Shown: in pieces, positions 26,813 through 36,025 of the stretch | How the letters are laid out: each line of letters begins with the position of its first letter | How positions within the stretch are numbered: the first letter of the stretch is position 1 | Source of the DNA: DAITQM01 sp036832975 | Lineage (GTDB): Bacteria > Pseudomonadota > Gammaproteobacteria > Xanthomonadales > Wenzhouxiangellaceae | Length of the DNA stretch: 64,000 bases | Reading direction: 5' to 3' | Assembly: GCA_036832975.1 (NCBI GenBank) | Contig: DAITQM010000011.1 | Coordinates: 19,896 to 83,895 of the forward strand | Program-made: the position numbers and the translations under genes | Notes under the pieces: generated by a model | Told to the model about the DNA's origin: nothing | The model's database searches: none | Seen by the model: only the letters and a program-made list of their open reading frames with translations

Positions 26813-27572
26813 CGGCCGCTTCCCTGACCATCTGGCCGGCGGCCAACTGCACCGCTGCACCGTGCACCGCAAAACCATTGCTGTAACGAAGGTCAAAAGC
26901 CGCGACGCCCTGCGGATAGTCGGCGAGCACCGCGGGCAGGGCGGCGATCAGACGCTGCGCGCGGCGGATAACATCGCGCCGGCCGAGTTCGACCCGTATG
27001 CCATTGCCAAGGGTCATCCACCAACTGCCGCGCGCCTCGAGGTGGAGCGCGGCGACGTTCCACCCGGCACGCTGCACCTCATCGTTCAGCGCCGCCCACA
27101 AGGCCAACACCTGAGCGTCGCTGCCCTCCGGGCCGTACAGCGCCGGCAAACCCTGCAAGCGATTCAAGCCGGCCTGCGCAATCAACGCTCCGGAGCGGCT
27201 GATCAGTTGCTCGTCGTTCCAGTAGGCGAGCGGCGCGTGCTCGGCGATGGTCAACACCAGACGATCCGGCCACTGGCGCCGGACCTCGACCGCCGCGACC
27301 CACGGCAGACCGTGCACTGCATCTCTGATGCGGACTAAATCGGTAGCGAAAAAGCCGCGCTCGATCAACGGCGCCAGCGTTTTTTGCACCATCTCCTCGG
27401 TGACCCTGTTAAACGGCGCCGACACCTCGTAGGCCGTGACCGGCCACCAGGCGCTGCCCCACAAGCCGAGGCGCAGCCAGACGAGCGGCAGCAACGCGGC
27501 GAGCGGCAGCCAGAGCCATCCGCGCGGCGAACGGCGGCCGGCGTTTACCGGCTGGTCGACAGAATGCGCCAT
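26805..27572 (-). CDS. ftsQ: Cell division protein FtsQ
   Basis: Bitopic membrane protein of 255 residues in the divisome. A short cytoplasmic N-terminus and one helix (WLWLPLAALLPLVWLRLGLW) precede the POTRA domain (YEVSAPFNRVTEEMVQKTLAPLI..., residues 45-115) and the beta-domain that binds FtsB/FtsL. LPWVAAVEVRRQWPDRLVLTIAEHAPLAYWN is the most conserved stretch. The ATG at 27572 lies inside the 3' end of ddl (28-bp overlap); an upstream in-frame ATG would add unrelated sequence. Confidence 0.92.
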   Translation of the reverse strand: MAHSVDQPVNAGRRSPRGWLWLPLAALLPLVWLRLGLWGSAWWPVTAYEVSAPFNRVTEEMVQKTLAPLIERGFFATDLVRIRDAVHGLPWVAAVEVRRQWPDRLVLTIAEHAPLAYWNDEQLISRSGALIAQAGLNRLQGLPALYGPEGSDAQVLALWAALNDEVQRAGWNVAALHLEARGSWWMTLGNGIRVELGRRDVIRRAQRLIAALPAVLADYPQGVAAFDLRYSNGFAVHGAAVQLAAGQMVREAADG

Positions 27573-28474
27573 GTCAGTTCCTCGAAATCGATACCGGCGG
27601 CCCGCGCCGCCATCGGCACCAGGCTGTGATCGGTCATGCCGGGCGTGGTGTTGACCTCCAGCAGCCACAACGCGCCCTGCAGGTCGCGCATCAGATCGAC
27701 GCGCCCCCAGCCGCCGGCCCCGGCGGCGCGGAACGCGGCGCGCGCCAGCTCGCCGGCGCGCCGTTCCTCGTCGCCCGTCAGGCCGGGGCAGTCGAAAATC
27801 GTGTCGGTCGCTTCATACTTAGCGTTATAGTCATAAAGATCCCCAGCCGGCCGGATGCGGATGCTGGGCAGGGCCGTATCGTCCAGAATCGCGACGGTGA
27901 CGTCCTCGCCGACGATCAGCGTTTCGACGACGACGTCGCGGTCATGACTGAACGCCACGGCGAGGGCCGGCGCCAATTCATCATCCCGAGTCACCCGGTG
28001 CGTGCCGATCGTCGATCCTTCGTGCGCCGGCTTGACGATCAGCGGCAGATCGAGCGCCGCCCGGACGCGCCCCGCGGGATCCGGCTCGGCGGCGTTGACG
28101 GCGCAATAATCCGGGGTCGGCAGGCCGATGCCGCGCCACAATTGTTTGCAGCGGATCTTGTCCATCGTCAGCGCCGCGCCGCTGAGCGGCGAGCCGGTGC
28201 ACGGGATCCGGTAGGCGGCGAGCAACCCCTGCACGACGCCGTTTTCTCCGGCCCCGCCGTGCATGATGTTGAACACCCGGTCGACCCGGCCGGCAGCGAG
28301 CACGGCGAGCAATTCATCGAGACCGTCGACTTGAAAGGCGGCGACGCCGCGGGCTTCGAGAGCGGCGAGCACGGCGGCGCCGCTCTTAAGCGAGATCTCG
28401 CGTTCCGTCGATTCCCCGCCGCACAGCACCGCAACGCGGCCATAGCCGGCGGCATCGATCCGCCCGGCGCTCAT
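27545..28474 (-). CDS. ddl: D-alanine--D-alanine ligase
   Basis: ATP-grasp ligase of 309 residues making the D-Ala-D-Ala dipeptide. GRVAVLCGGESTEREISLKSG at the N-terminus includes the catalytic Glu. The Gly-rich loop is LIVKPAHEGSTIGTHRV near residue 143, and the magnesium site is LLEVNTTPGMTDHSLVP near 270. DYNAKYEA carries the omega-loop Tyr that selects D-Ala over D-lactate, so this is a normal, vancomycin-sensitive type. The gene overlaps murC by ATGA. It lies directly between murC and ftsQ, as in Escherichia coli. Confidence 0.95.
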   Translation of the reverse strand: MSAGRIDAAGYGRVAVLCGGESTEREISLKSGAAVLAALEARGVAAFQVDGLDELLAVLAAGRVDRVFNIMHGGAGENGVVQGLLAAYRIPCTGSPLSGAALTMDKIRCKQLWRGIGLPTPDYCAVNAAEPDPAGRVRAALDLPLIVKPAHEGSTIGTHRVTRDDELAPALAVAFSHDRDVVVETLIVGEDVTVAILDDTALPSIRIRPAGDLYDYNAKYEATDTIFDCPGLTGDEERRAGELARAAFRAAGAGGWGRVDLMRDLQGALWLLEVNTTPGMTDHSLVPMAARAAGIDFEELTWRILSTSR

Positions 28475-29886
28475 ACCGCCCCCTCCGCCAACTCGCTGCG
28501 CAGTTCGGTGGCCAGACGGCCGATATCGCCGGCGCCGAGCAACAACACGTGGTCGCCGGCCTTAACCGAGCGCGGTAACTCGTCGCGCAGGGCGCTTAGA
28601 TCCGGGAGATAAACCGGTTCGACTTTGCCGTGCGAGCGGATCGCGCGACACAGCCGTTCGGCCCGCCCTTCCTCGATCACCGGCTCGCCGGCGGCATAGA
28701 CCGGCGCGACGAGCAACCCATCGGCGGCGGCCAGCACGGCGGCGAATTCGTCGAGAAGTTCCCGGGTGCGGCTGTAGCGGTGCGGCTGGAAGACGACGAC
28801 CAGCCGCTGCCCGGGCCAGGCGGCGCGCGCCGCGCTCATCGTCGCCGCGATCTCGCGCGGGTGGTGGGCATAATCCTCGTACAGCTCGGCTGCGCCCCCG
28901 TTTACAGCCCAGCGGCCGATCCGCGTGAAGCGCCGGCCGACGCCGCCGAATTCGGCAAGTCCGGTGGCGATCGTTGCCGCATCGACCCCGAGTTCATAAG
29001 CGACGGCGGCGGCACACAACGCGTTCTTGACGTTGTGCTCGCCCGGCAGATTGAGGTGGACCGGCCGCGGCGCCTCGTTCGGCAGGTGCAGCGTGAAGCG
29101 CATCGCCAGCCCTGCGGCGGCGATGTCGCTGGCCCGCACCTCGGCGCCGGCGCCGAACCCGGTGACCCGTACCGGCCGATGAATCCGCGGCACCAGCGCC
29201 TGGAGCTCGGGGTCGTCGCCGGCGACCACGACCAGGCCGTAGAACGGCACGTGATGGACGAATTCCTCGAAGGCCGCCACCAGGCGGTCGAAACGGCCGC
29301 CGTAGTGCCCGAGATGATCGCGGTCGATATTGGTGACCACCGCGATCATCGGCGGTAGCAACAGAAACGTCCCGTCGCTTTCGTCGGCTTCGGCGACGAG
29401 GTACGAACCGCGGCCGAGACGGGCGTGGCTGCCGAAAGCGTTGACCACGCCGCCGATGATGCACGTCGGATCGAGCCCCCCGGCAGCCAGCAGACTCGCC
29501 GTCAGACTGGTGGTCGTTGTTTTGCCGTGGCTGCCGGCCACCGCGATGCCTTCGCGAAAACGCATCAACTCGCCGAGCATTTCGGCGCGCGGCACGACCG
29601 GGATCCGGGCGGCGCGGGCCGCGGCGACCTCGGGGTTATCGGCGGCGATCGCACTCGACACGACCAGCACATCGGCTCCTTCGACCTGCACCGCGTCGTG
29701 CGCCGGGTGGATCACGGCACCGAGTTGGCGCAGGTGACGGACGGCCTCGCTGCTGGCCAAATCGCTGCCGGTCACGGTAAAACCGAGCTGCATCAGCACT
29801 TCGGCGATGCCGCTCATGCCGGCGCCGCCGATGCCGACCATGTGCACGCGGCGCACCCGATCCTGAAAGCGGCTCGGGCGGATCAT
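28471..29886 (-). CDS. murC: UDP-N-acetylmuramate--L-alanine ligase MurC
   Basis: Mur ligase of 471 residues adding L-Ala to UDP-MurNAc. Rossmann motif HMVGIGGAGMSGIAEVL lies near residue 16, the ATP P-loop AGSHGKTTTTSL near 118, and the metal-site region VAEADESDGTFL near 171. The C-terminal domain has YEDYAHHPREIAATM and FQPHRYSRTRELLDEF, which separate MurC from the other Mur ligases. The ATG at 29886 overlaps the murG stop by ATGA; an ATG 18 bp upstream is less likely. Confidence 0.95.
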   Translation of the reverse strand: MIRPSRFQDRVRRVHMVGIGGAGMSGIAEVLMQLGFTVTGSDLASSEAVRHLRQLGAVIHPAHDAVQVEGADVLVVSSAIAADNPEVAAARAARIPVVPRAEMLGELMRFREGIAVAGSHGKTTTTSLTASLLAAGGLDPTCIIGGVVNAFGSHARLGRGSYLVAEADESDGTFLLLPPMIAVVTNIDRDHLGHYGGRFDRLVAAFEEFVHHVPFYGLVVVAGDDPELQALVPRIHRPVRVTGFGAGAEVRASDIAAAGLAMRFTLHLPNEAPRPVHLNLPGEHNVKNALCAAAVAYELGVDAATIATGLAEFGGVGRRFTRIGRWAVNGGAAELYEDYAHHPREIAATMSAARAAWPGQRLVVVFQPHRYSRTRELLDEFAAVLAAADGLLVAPVYAAGEPVIEEGRAERLCRAIRSHGKVEPVYLPDLSALRDELPRSVKAGDHVLLLGAGDIGRLATELRSELAEGAV

Positions 29887-30965
29887 CGCATCGCCTCCAG
29901 GCAAGCCGCGGCGACCTGCTCGGCGGCCGCGGGGCGGGCCAAGCGGCGGGCCGACTCAGCCATCGTCACGAGCAGCGGGCGGTCGTTGAGCAAGGGTTCC
30001 AGGGCCGCGGCGAGGTGCGCGGCGTCGAGCCCCTCCTGGCGTTCGAGGCGGGCCGCGCCGGCCGCCGCCAGAATTTCTCCATTCGCCCATTGATGATCGT
30101 CAGCGGCATACGGGTAAGGCACCAGGAAAGCGGCCACGCCGGCCGCCGCCAGTTCGCTGACCGTCAGCGCCCCGCTGCGCGCCAGTACCAGATCGGCCCA
30201 GCCATAAGCGGCGGCCATATCGTCGATAAACGGCACCACTTCGGCAGCGATGCCATAGCGCTCATAAGCCGCCCGGGTGTCCGGCACGGCGCTGGCGCCG
30301 CACTGGTGGCGCACCTCAGGCACCCCGCCGGCGGCGAACGCGGCGAGCGCCGGCGGCACCGTTTCGTTGAAATAGCGCGCCCCGCGGCTGCCGCCGAGCA
30401 CCAGCAGGCGCGCCCCCCCCGGGCGCCGCTGATAGCGCGCTCGAACGTCGTCAGCCGCCCACAGCGAACGGCGGACCGGGTTGCCGGTGACCCGGACGGC
30501 GGGGCGCTCGAACGTTCCAGCGAAACCGCAGCAGACGATCGCGGCGAGACGCGCCAGCCAGCGGTGGGTCAGGCCCGGAATGCGGTTTTGTTCATGGATC
30601 ACGAGCGGGATACCGGCCAACCATGCCGCGATGCCGCCCGGGCCGGCGACGTAGCCGCCCATGCTCAAGACGCACGCCGGCCGTTCGCGGCGCAGGATCG
30701 CCAACGCCGCGAACACCGCGCGCCCGACGTGCCACGGACTGAGCAGCCACAAACCCAGGCCGCGGCCGCGCAAGCCCTCGATAGCGATCGTGAACATGGG
30801 GTAGCCGGCATCCCGGACGAGCCGCCCTTCCATCCCGGCCGGGGTGCCGAGCCAAATGACGCCCGCGCCGCGCGCCACCAACGCCGCGGCGACGGCCAAA
30901 CCGGGGAAGATATGCCCGCCGGTGCCGGCGGCCATGATCATCACTTTGCCTGCGGCACCGTTCAT
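29883..30965 (-). CDS. murG: UDP-GlcNAc:lipid I N-acetylglucosaminyltransferase MurG
   Basis: GT28 glycosyltransferase of 360 residues on the inner face of the membrane, converting lipid I to lipid II. G-loops: MIMAAGTGGHIFPGLAVA near residue 9 and MGGYVAGPGGIAAW near 103. HEQNRIPGLTHRWLAR near 126 and LVLGGSRGARYFNE near 186 follow. The donor-binding part shows VLARSGALTVSELAAAG...LVPYPYAADDHQWANGE near 265. ATGA overlaps link it to ftsW upstream and murC downstream. Confidence 0.95.
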   Translation of the reverse strand: MNGAAGKVMIMAAGTGGHIFPGLAVAAALVARGAGVIWLGTPAGMEGRLVRDAGYPMFTIAIEGLRGRGLGLWLLSPWHVGRAVFAALAILRRERPACVLSMGGYVAGPGGIAAWLAGIPLVIHEQNRIPGLTHRWLARLAAIVCCGFAGTFERPAVRVTGNPVRRSLWAADDVRARYQRRPGGARLLVLGGSRGARYFNETVPPALAAFAAGGVPEVRHQCGASAVPDTRAAYERYGIAAEVVPFIDDMAAAYGWADLVLARSGALTVSELAAAGVAAFLVPYPYAADDHQWANGEILAAAGAARLERQEGLDAAHLAAALEPLLNDRPLLVTMAESARRLARPAAAEQVAAACLEAMR

Positions 30966-32143
30966 GCCCAGACCCTCCGGCGCGGCACCGCCAGACGCTC
31001 GTCGTCGATCTCGCGCCGCAGCCTGAGGGCCAGGCCGAGCGCCGCGGTGACCATCACCATACTGCTTCCGCCGGTGCTGATCAGCGGCAGCGTGAGCCCG
31101 GTGGTCGGCAGCACGCCGAGGTTGACCCCGGAACTGATCAGCACTTGCAAGCCGAGCCACAGCCCGATGCCGTACAGCACAAAGGCGCTGAACGGCCGAG
31201 CCAGGCGCTCGGCGGCCAGGCCGCTGAGCAGGATGCGGCCGACGAGCACGGCGAAAGCGGCGAGGACAGCGACGACACCGGCAAGCCCAAGCTCCTCGGC
31301 GACCACGGCGAAAATGAAATCGTTGTGCGCCTCTGGCAGGTAAAACAATTTCTGGATGCTGGCGCCGAGCCCGACACCGAACAATTCGCCGCGCCCGACC
31401 GCGATCAGCGCCTGGAGCAGTTGATAACCATCGCCCGTCGGATCCTTTTCGGGCGCGACAAAGGTCGTCAACCGCGCCCAGCGGTACGGTTCGAGCGCCG
31501 CCATCGTCAATAACGGCAGGCTGCCGAGTGCCGGCAGCAACAGGTGCCGCCACGGGGCGCCGGCGAGCAGGACCATGCCGCCGGCGATCGACAACAGCAC
31601 CAGGGCGCTGCCCATATCGGGTTGTTTGAGCAACAGCGCGGCCAGCACCGCACCCAGCAGCAGCGGCTTGAGCGTCACCCAGAACGAACCGCGCACACTC
31701 GCCCGCTGCCGCGCGAGGTAGCCGGCAATCGTCACGATGAGCAGCAATTTCACCGCCTCGACCACCTGGAAACGGAGGAGGCCGAGGTTGATCCAGCGCC
31801 GCGCGCCGTTGATCTCGACCCCGATGCCGGGCAGCAGCGGCAGCAGCAAGAGCAGGACGGCGAGCAAGGCCAGCGGCCGGCTGACCCGTTCGAGCGCCTG
31901 GCTGCCGGCGAAATAAAATGCCGCGCCCAGGCCGGCGCCGCAGGCCAGGAACATCAGATGGCGGGCGACGAAACTGAACGGCGCCACCCCGGCCCGCTCG
32001 GCGATCGCCACCGACGACGAAGCGACCATCACGACGCCGAACGCCGCGAGAAACAGGGCTGGAATCCAAATCGCCGCATCGAGCGCCAGCCGTTCGCCGC
32101 GCTCGCCGTGGCGGATCGCCTGCCGGTTGGCGGCGGCGCTCAT
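30962..32143 (-). CDS. ftsW: Septal peptidoglycan glycosyltransferase FtsW
   Basis: SEDS-family polymerase of 393 residues with ten predicted helices. NGARRWINLGLLRFQVVEAVKL and the extracellular GYQLLQALIAVGRGELFGVGLG followed by PEAHNDFIFAVVAEELG are hallmarks of the family. The last includes the Asp needed for glycan polymerisation. LPTTGLTLPLISTGGSSM closes the core. Works with FtsI at the septum. Its ATG shares one base with the mraY stop (TGATG), so it directly follows mraY; the expected murD gene is not there. Confidence 0.95.
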   Translation of the reverse strand: MSAAANRQAIRHGERGERLALDAAIWIPALFLAAFGVVMVASSSVAIAERAGVAPFSFVARHLMFLACGAGLGAAFYFAGSQALERVSRPLALLAVLLLLLPLLPGIGVEINGARRWINLGLLRFQVVEAVKLLLIVTIAGYLARQRASVRGSFWVTLKPLLLGAVLAALLLKQPDMGSALVLLSIAGGMVLLAGAPWRHLLLPALGSLPLLTMAALEPYRWARLTTFVAPEKDPTGDGYQLLQALIAVGRGELFGVGLGASIQKLFYLPEAHNDFIFAVVAEELGLAGVVAVLAAFAVLVGRILLSGLAAERLARPFSAFVLYGIGLWLGLQVLISSGVNLGVLPTTGLTLPLISTGGSSMVMVTAALGLALRLRREIDDERLAVPRRRVWA

Positions 32144-33225
32144 CAGCGCACCTTCAGGGTCAGAAGACCCAGCAGCACGAGGATCACCGAAATGATCCAA
32201 AAGCGCACGATCACCCGCGGCTCGGGCCAACCGCGCAGTTCATAGTGATGGTGCAGCGGCGCCATCTTGAAAACCCGCCGGCCGGTCAGCTTGAACGACG
32301 CGACCTGGATGATCACCGACAGGGTCTCGATCACGAAGACGCCGGACATCAGCATGAACACCAGTTCCTGGCGGACGATCACCGCGATCGTGCCGAGCGC
32401 GGCACCGAGCGCCAAGGCGCCGATGTCGCCCATGAACACTTGCGCCGGATAGGTGTTGAACCACAAAAAGCCGAGCCCGGCGCCGGCCAGCGCCCCGCAC
32501 ACCACGGCCAGTTCGCCGGCCCCGGCGACATAAGGAATGGCCAAGTAACCGGCGAAGATGCTGTTGCCCGTAGCATAGGCGAATACACCTAATGCACCGG
32601 AAATCAGGACTACCGGCATGATCGCCAGGCCGTCCAGACCGTCGGTCAGGTTGACGGCATTGCTGCTGCCGACAATCACAAAATAGGTCAAAACGATAAA
32701 TCCGGCGCCGAGCGGCAGCGCGACGTTCTTGAAGAACGGCACAAGCAATGCCGTCGCCGCCGGCTCCACGGCCTGGCTGTAGAGGTAGAACGCGGCGCCG
32801 AGGCCGGCCAGCGACTGGCCGAGATACTTCCAGCGCGCCGGCAAGCCGCGGCTGTCACGGCGCACCAGCTTCCGGTAATCGTCATACCAGCCGATCGCCC
32901 CGAAAGCGACCGTGACGGCCAGCACGGTCCAGACGTAATGGTTGTTGAGATCGCCCCAGGCAAGCACGCCGAGCACCACGGCGACCAGGATCAGCGCCCC
33001 GCCCATCGTCGGCGTGCCGGCCTTGACGAGGTGGCTCTGCGGCCCTTCCGGACGCACTGTCTGGCCGATCTGCAGGCCGTGCAGGCGGCGGATCATCGGC
33101 GGCCCGGCGAACAAGGCAACGCCGAGCGCGGTCAGCGCCGCAAGGATGGTGCGCGCCGTGATATATCCGAACAGATTGAAATCGGGGTTGAGGGCACTCA
33201 ATTGCTGGCTGATCCACAACAGCAT
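32143..33225 (-). CDS. mraY: Phospho-N-acetylmuramoyl-pentapeptide transferase MraY
   Basis: Ten-helix membrane enzyme of 360 residues that makes lipid I. It has GTPTMGGALILVAV near residue 75, the Asp pair in GWYDDYRKL near 114, and NAVNLTDGLDGLAI near 190. FNTYPAQVFMGDIGALALG near 260 and APLHHHYELRGWPEPRV near 322 complete the catalytic set. The length equals that of the Escherichia coli enzyme if the ATG at 33225 is used, which overlaps the murF stop as TGATG; an in-frame GTG precedes it. Confidence 0.96.
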   Translation of the reverse strand: MLLWISQQLSALNPDFNLFGYITARTILAALTALGVALFAGPPMIRRLHGLQIGQTVRPEGPQSHLVKAGTPTMGGALILVAVVLGVLAWGDLNNHYVWTVLAVTVAFGAIGWYDDYRKLVRRDSRGLPARWKYLGQSLAGLGAAFYLYSQAVEPAATALLVPFFKNVALPLGAGFIVLTYFVIVGSSNAVNLTDGLDGLAIMPVVLISGALGVFAYATGNSIFAGYLAIPYVAGAGELAVVCGALAGAGLGFLWFNTYPAQVFMGDIGALALGAALGTIAVIVRQELVFMLMSGVFVIETLSVIIQVASFKLTGRRVFKMAPLHHHYELRGWPEPRVIVRFWIISVILVLLGLLTLKVR

Positions 33226-34553
33226 CACACACCCCCGGCGGCGATCAGCGCCTGCGCAACGTGCTCCATGCCGGCCGAACGCGAGCCTTTGACCAGGCAG
33301 ACGATGCCGGCCTCAAGTTGCGGGACGAGCGCGGCGATCAGCGTCTCGCGGTTGGCGAAATGGACGCCGCCGGTGCCGAAAGCCTCGACCGTATGGCGGC
33401 AAAGCGGGCCGCAGGCGAACAAGCGGGCGACGCCGGCGGCGCGCGCCGCGCGGCCCATTTCGGCGTGCAACCGGGGGCTATGCGTGCCGAGTTCGGCCAG
33501 TTCGCCGAGAACCAACCACAATGGCCCGCCGCCGGCACCGGCGGCGAGCGCCGCGGCAAGCGACGCCGGGTTGGCGTTGTAGCTATCGTCGATAACGGTA
33601 AAGCCGCGGGCCGTGGCGGTCCTGAACAGCCGACCCGGTGCCGGCTCGACCGTGGCCAGCCCGGCGGCGATCGTCTCGACCGGCACCTCGAGGGCATAGG
33701 CCAGCGCCGCGGCGGCCAAGGCGTTCATCCGGTTGTGAGCGCCGCTCAGTAGCAAGGCGAGGCGGAAGCGGCCGGCCGGCGTGACGACCGCCGCATCGTC
33801 GTCGACGAGCCGGACCTCGGCCGTCGCGCCACGGCCGAAGCGCACAATGCGGCGCGGCGCGGCCAGTGCCGCCCAGCCGGCGGCGTACGGCTCGTCGGCG
33901 TTGATCACGGCAATGCCGTCGGGCGGTAGCGCCGCATAAATCTCGCCCTTGCCGCGGGCCACCCCATCCAAGCTGCCGAAGGTTTCCAGGTGCGCCGGCC
34001 CGACATTGTTGACCGCGGCCAAGGCCGGCTTAGCCAGCGACGCCAGGTACGTCAAATCACCCGGTTTGCGGGCCCCCATTTCGAGCACCGCGTATCGATG
34101 CTCGGCACCCAGGCCGGCCAGCGTCAACGGCACGCCGAGTTCGTTGTTCAGATTGCCGGCGGTGGCCAGCACCGGCGCCTTCAGGGCCAGCACGGCGGCC
34201 AGCAGGTTCTTGACCGTGGTCTTGCCGTTGCTGCCGGTGATGGCGATGACGATGGCCTGCATCCCGGCACGCCACGCCGCGGCGAGCCGGCCGAATGCGC
34301 GTTCGACGTCGGCGACGAAAAGTTGCGGCAAATCGACCGCTTGCCGGCGGCTGACCAGCGCCGCGGCGGCACCGGCCTGCGCCGCGGCAGCGACATAATC
34401 ATGGCCATCGACCCGGCTGCCGGGCAATGCGACGAACAGCATGCCCGGCCGGAGCGTCCGGCTGTCGATACCGACGCCGCACCATTCCACGTTGGCGCCG
34501 TGCACCACCCCGCCGGTCACTGCCGCCGCCCGGCTCAGCGACATCCGGATCAT
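33225..34553 (-). CDS. murF: UDP-MurNAc-tripeptide--D-Ala-D-Ala ligase MurF
   Basis: Mur ligase of 442 residues adding the D-Ala-D-Ala dipeptide. P-loop AITGSNGKTTVKNLLAAVL is near residue 105. AGNLNNELGVPLTL and the MGARKPGDLTYLA stretch are specific to MurF. VIDDSYNANPASLAAAL near 315 is the C-terminal domain signature. Coupled by ATGA to murE and by TGATG to mraY. Confidence 0.95.
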   Translation of the reverse strand: MIRMSLSRAAAVTGGVVHGANVEWCGVGIDSRTLRPGMLFVALPGSRVDGHDYVAAAAQAGAAAALVSRRQAVDLPQLFVADVERAFGRLAAAWRAGMQAIVIAITGSNGKTTVKNLLAAVLALKAPVLATAGNLNNELGVPLTLAGLGAEHRYAVLEMGARKPGDLTYLASLAKPALAAVNNVGPAHLETFGSLDGVARGKGEIYAALPPDGIAVINADEPYAAGWAALAAPRRIVRFGRGATAEVRLVDDDAAVVTPAGRFRLALLLSGAHNRMNALAAAALAYALEVPVETIAAGLATVEPAPGRLFRTATARGFTVIDDSYNANPASLAAALAAGAGGGPLWLVLGELAELGTHSPRLHAEMGRAARAAGVARLFACGPLCRHTVEAFGTGGVHFANRETLIAALVPQLEAGIVCLVKGSRSAGMEHVAQALIAAGGV

Positions 34554-36025
34554 GCCGCTTCCTCCAGCGCCTGGCGGGCCACCGCCGCGTCATCGAACGG
34601 CCGGCGGCGATCGCCGGTGATCTGCTCGTGTTCATGACCCTTGCCGGCGATCAGCACCAGATCGCCGGGGCCGGCGGCGGCGATCGCGGCGCGGATCGCC
34701 GCCGCCCGATCGTGGATCACGTCGTAGACCGCGCCGGTCATGCCGGCGGCGATCGCCGCGACAATCGCCGCCGGCGGTTCGTGCCGCGGATTGTCATCGG
34801 TCAGTATCACCCGGTCGGCCAGCGATACTGCGACCTCCCCCATCAACGGCCGCTTGCCCGCATCGCGCTCACCGCCGCACCCGAAGACCACGATCAAGCG
34901 GCCGCCGGTCATCTCGCGCGCCGTGCGCAAGGCGTTGGCGAGGGCGTCGGGGGTATGGGCGTAATCGACGAGCACCCGCGGCCGGCCGTTGCCGGTCGCC
35001 ACCGGTTGCATCCGGCCGGGGACCGGAGCGAGGCGCTCGAGGGCGGCCACGGTCGGCGCGAAAGGCAAACCCAGGCCGCCAAGGACCGCCGCCGCCGCGG
35101 TGATGTTGTGTGCCTGGAACCGGCCCAGGATCGGAGGTGAGATCAACGCCTCGCCCCACGGCGTGGTCAGCCGGAGCGTCAGACCGGCGGCGCTGACCGC
35201 TTCGACCGTGCCGCGCACCTCGGCGGGTGCGTGGGCATCGAGTGCATAACGCAGCACCGGCAGCCGGCCGTCCAACTCGGCGGCGAGCGCCGCGCCGAAG
35301 GCATCGGCGGTGTTCAGCACCGCGAGAGCGGGCGCGTGTTCATAAAACAACCGCGCCTTGGCCGCCCCGTAGGTGCTGAGATCCTCGTGATAATCGAGGT
35401 GGTCGCGGCTCAAATTGGTGAACACCGCGGCGGCGAAATGGGTGCCGTTGACCCGACCCTGGGTCAGGGCGTGCGACGAAACTTCGAGCGCCACCAAGTC
35501 AACACCGGCGGCGGCCAGGCGCGCCAATTCGCCTTGCAAGGTGACCGCATCGGGCGTGGTGTGGGCCAGGGGCCTGAGATGATCAGGGGGGCCGCTGCCC
35601 AGCGTGCCGCACAAGGCGCCAGGGCGTCCGGCGGCTGCCGGCCAGGCCTGGGCGAGAAAATGGGCGACCGAACTTTTGCCGTTGGTGCCGGTGATACCGA
35701 TCACCCGGAGCCGCTCGGACGGCGCGTCGTAAAAGCGCGCGGCGATTGCTCCGAGGTGGTTTTCAAACGCCTCGATCCAGATCACCGGCACACCGCTCGC
35801 CGGGCGGGTCGGGCGCGGTGCGGCCAGGACCGCGACGGCGCCGCGGGAGACCGCCTCGGCCGCGAAATCGAGGCCGTCGTGACCGGCCCCGCGCACGGCG
35901 CAGAAGACCTCGCCTGGCTGGATCCGCCGCGAATCGGCACTGATACCGCACGCCGCAAGCGGCGGCAGTTCGGTCACCGGCACCCAGGGCGCCAGCCAGT
36001 CGGCGAGCGGGTAGGCGCGTTTCAT
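34550..36025 (-). CDS. murE: UDP-MurNAc-dipeptide--2,6-diaminopimelate ligase MurE
   Basis: Mur ligase of 491 residues adding the third stem residue. P-loop IGITGTNGKSSVAHFLAQAW lies near residue 108, the UMAG contacts in HTTPDAVTLQGELARLA near 154, and EVSSHALTQGRVNGTHF near 180. The amino-acid pocket motif is DNPRHE, whose DNPR core marks meso-diaminopimelate enzymes as opposed to lysine-adding ones. The His after DNPR replaces the more common small residue. VDYAHTPDALANAL and GKGHEHEQI complete the family pattern. Confidence 0.95.
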   Translation of the reverse strand: MKRAYPLADWLAPWVPVTELPPLAACGISADSRRIQPGEVFCAVRGAGHDGLDFAAEAVSRGAVAVLAAPRPTRPASGVPVIWIEAFENHLGAIAARFYDAPSERLRVIGITGTNGKSSVAHFLAQAWPAAAGRPGALCGTLGSGPPDHLRPLAHTTPDAVTLQGELARLAAAGVDLVALEVSSHALTQGRVNGTHFAAAVFTNLSRDHLDYHEDLSTYGAAKARLFYEHAPALAVLNTADAFGAALAAELDGRLPVLRYALDAHAPAEVRGTVEAVSAAGLTLRLTTPWGEALISPPILGRFQAHNITAAAAVLGGLGLPFAPTVAALERLAPVPGRMQPVATGNGRPRVLVDYAHTPDALANALRTAREMTGGRLIVVFGCGGERDAGKRPLMGEVAVSLADRVILTDDNPRHEPPAAIVAAIAAGMTGAVYDVIHDRAAAIRAAIAAAGPGDLVLIAGKGHEHEQITGDRRRPFDDAAVARQALEEAA

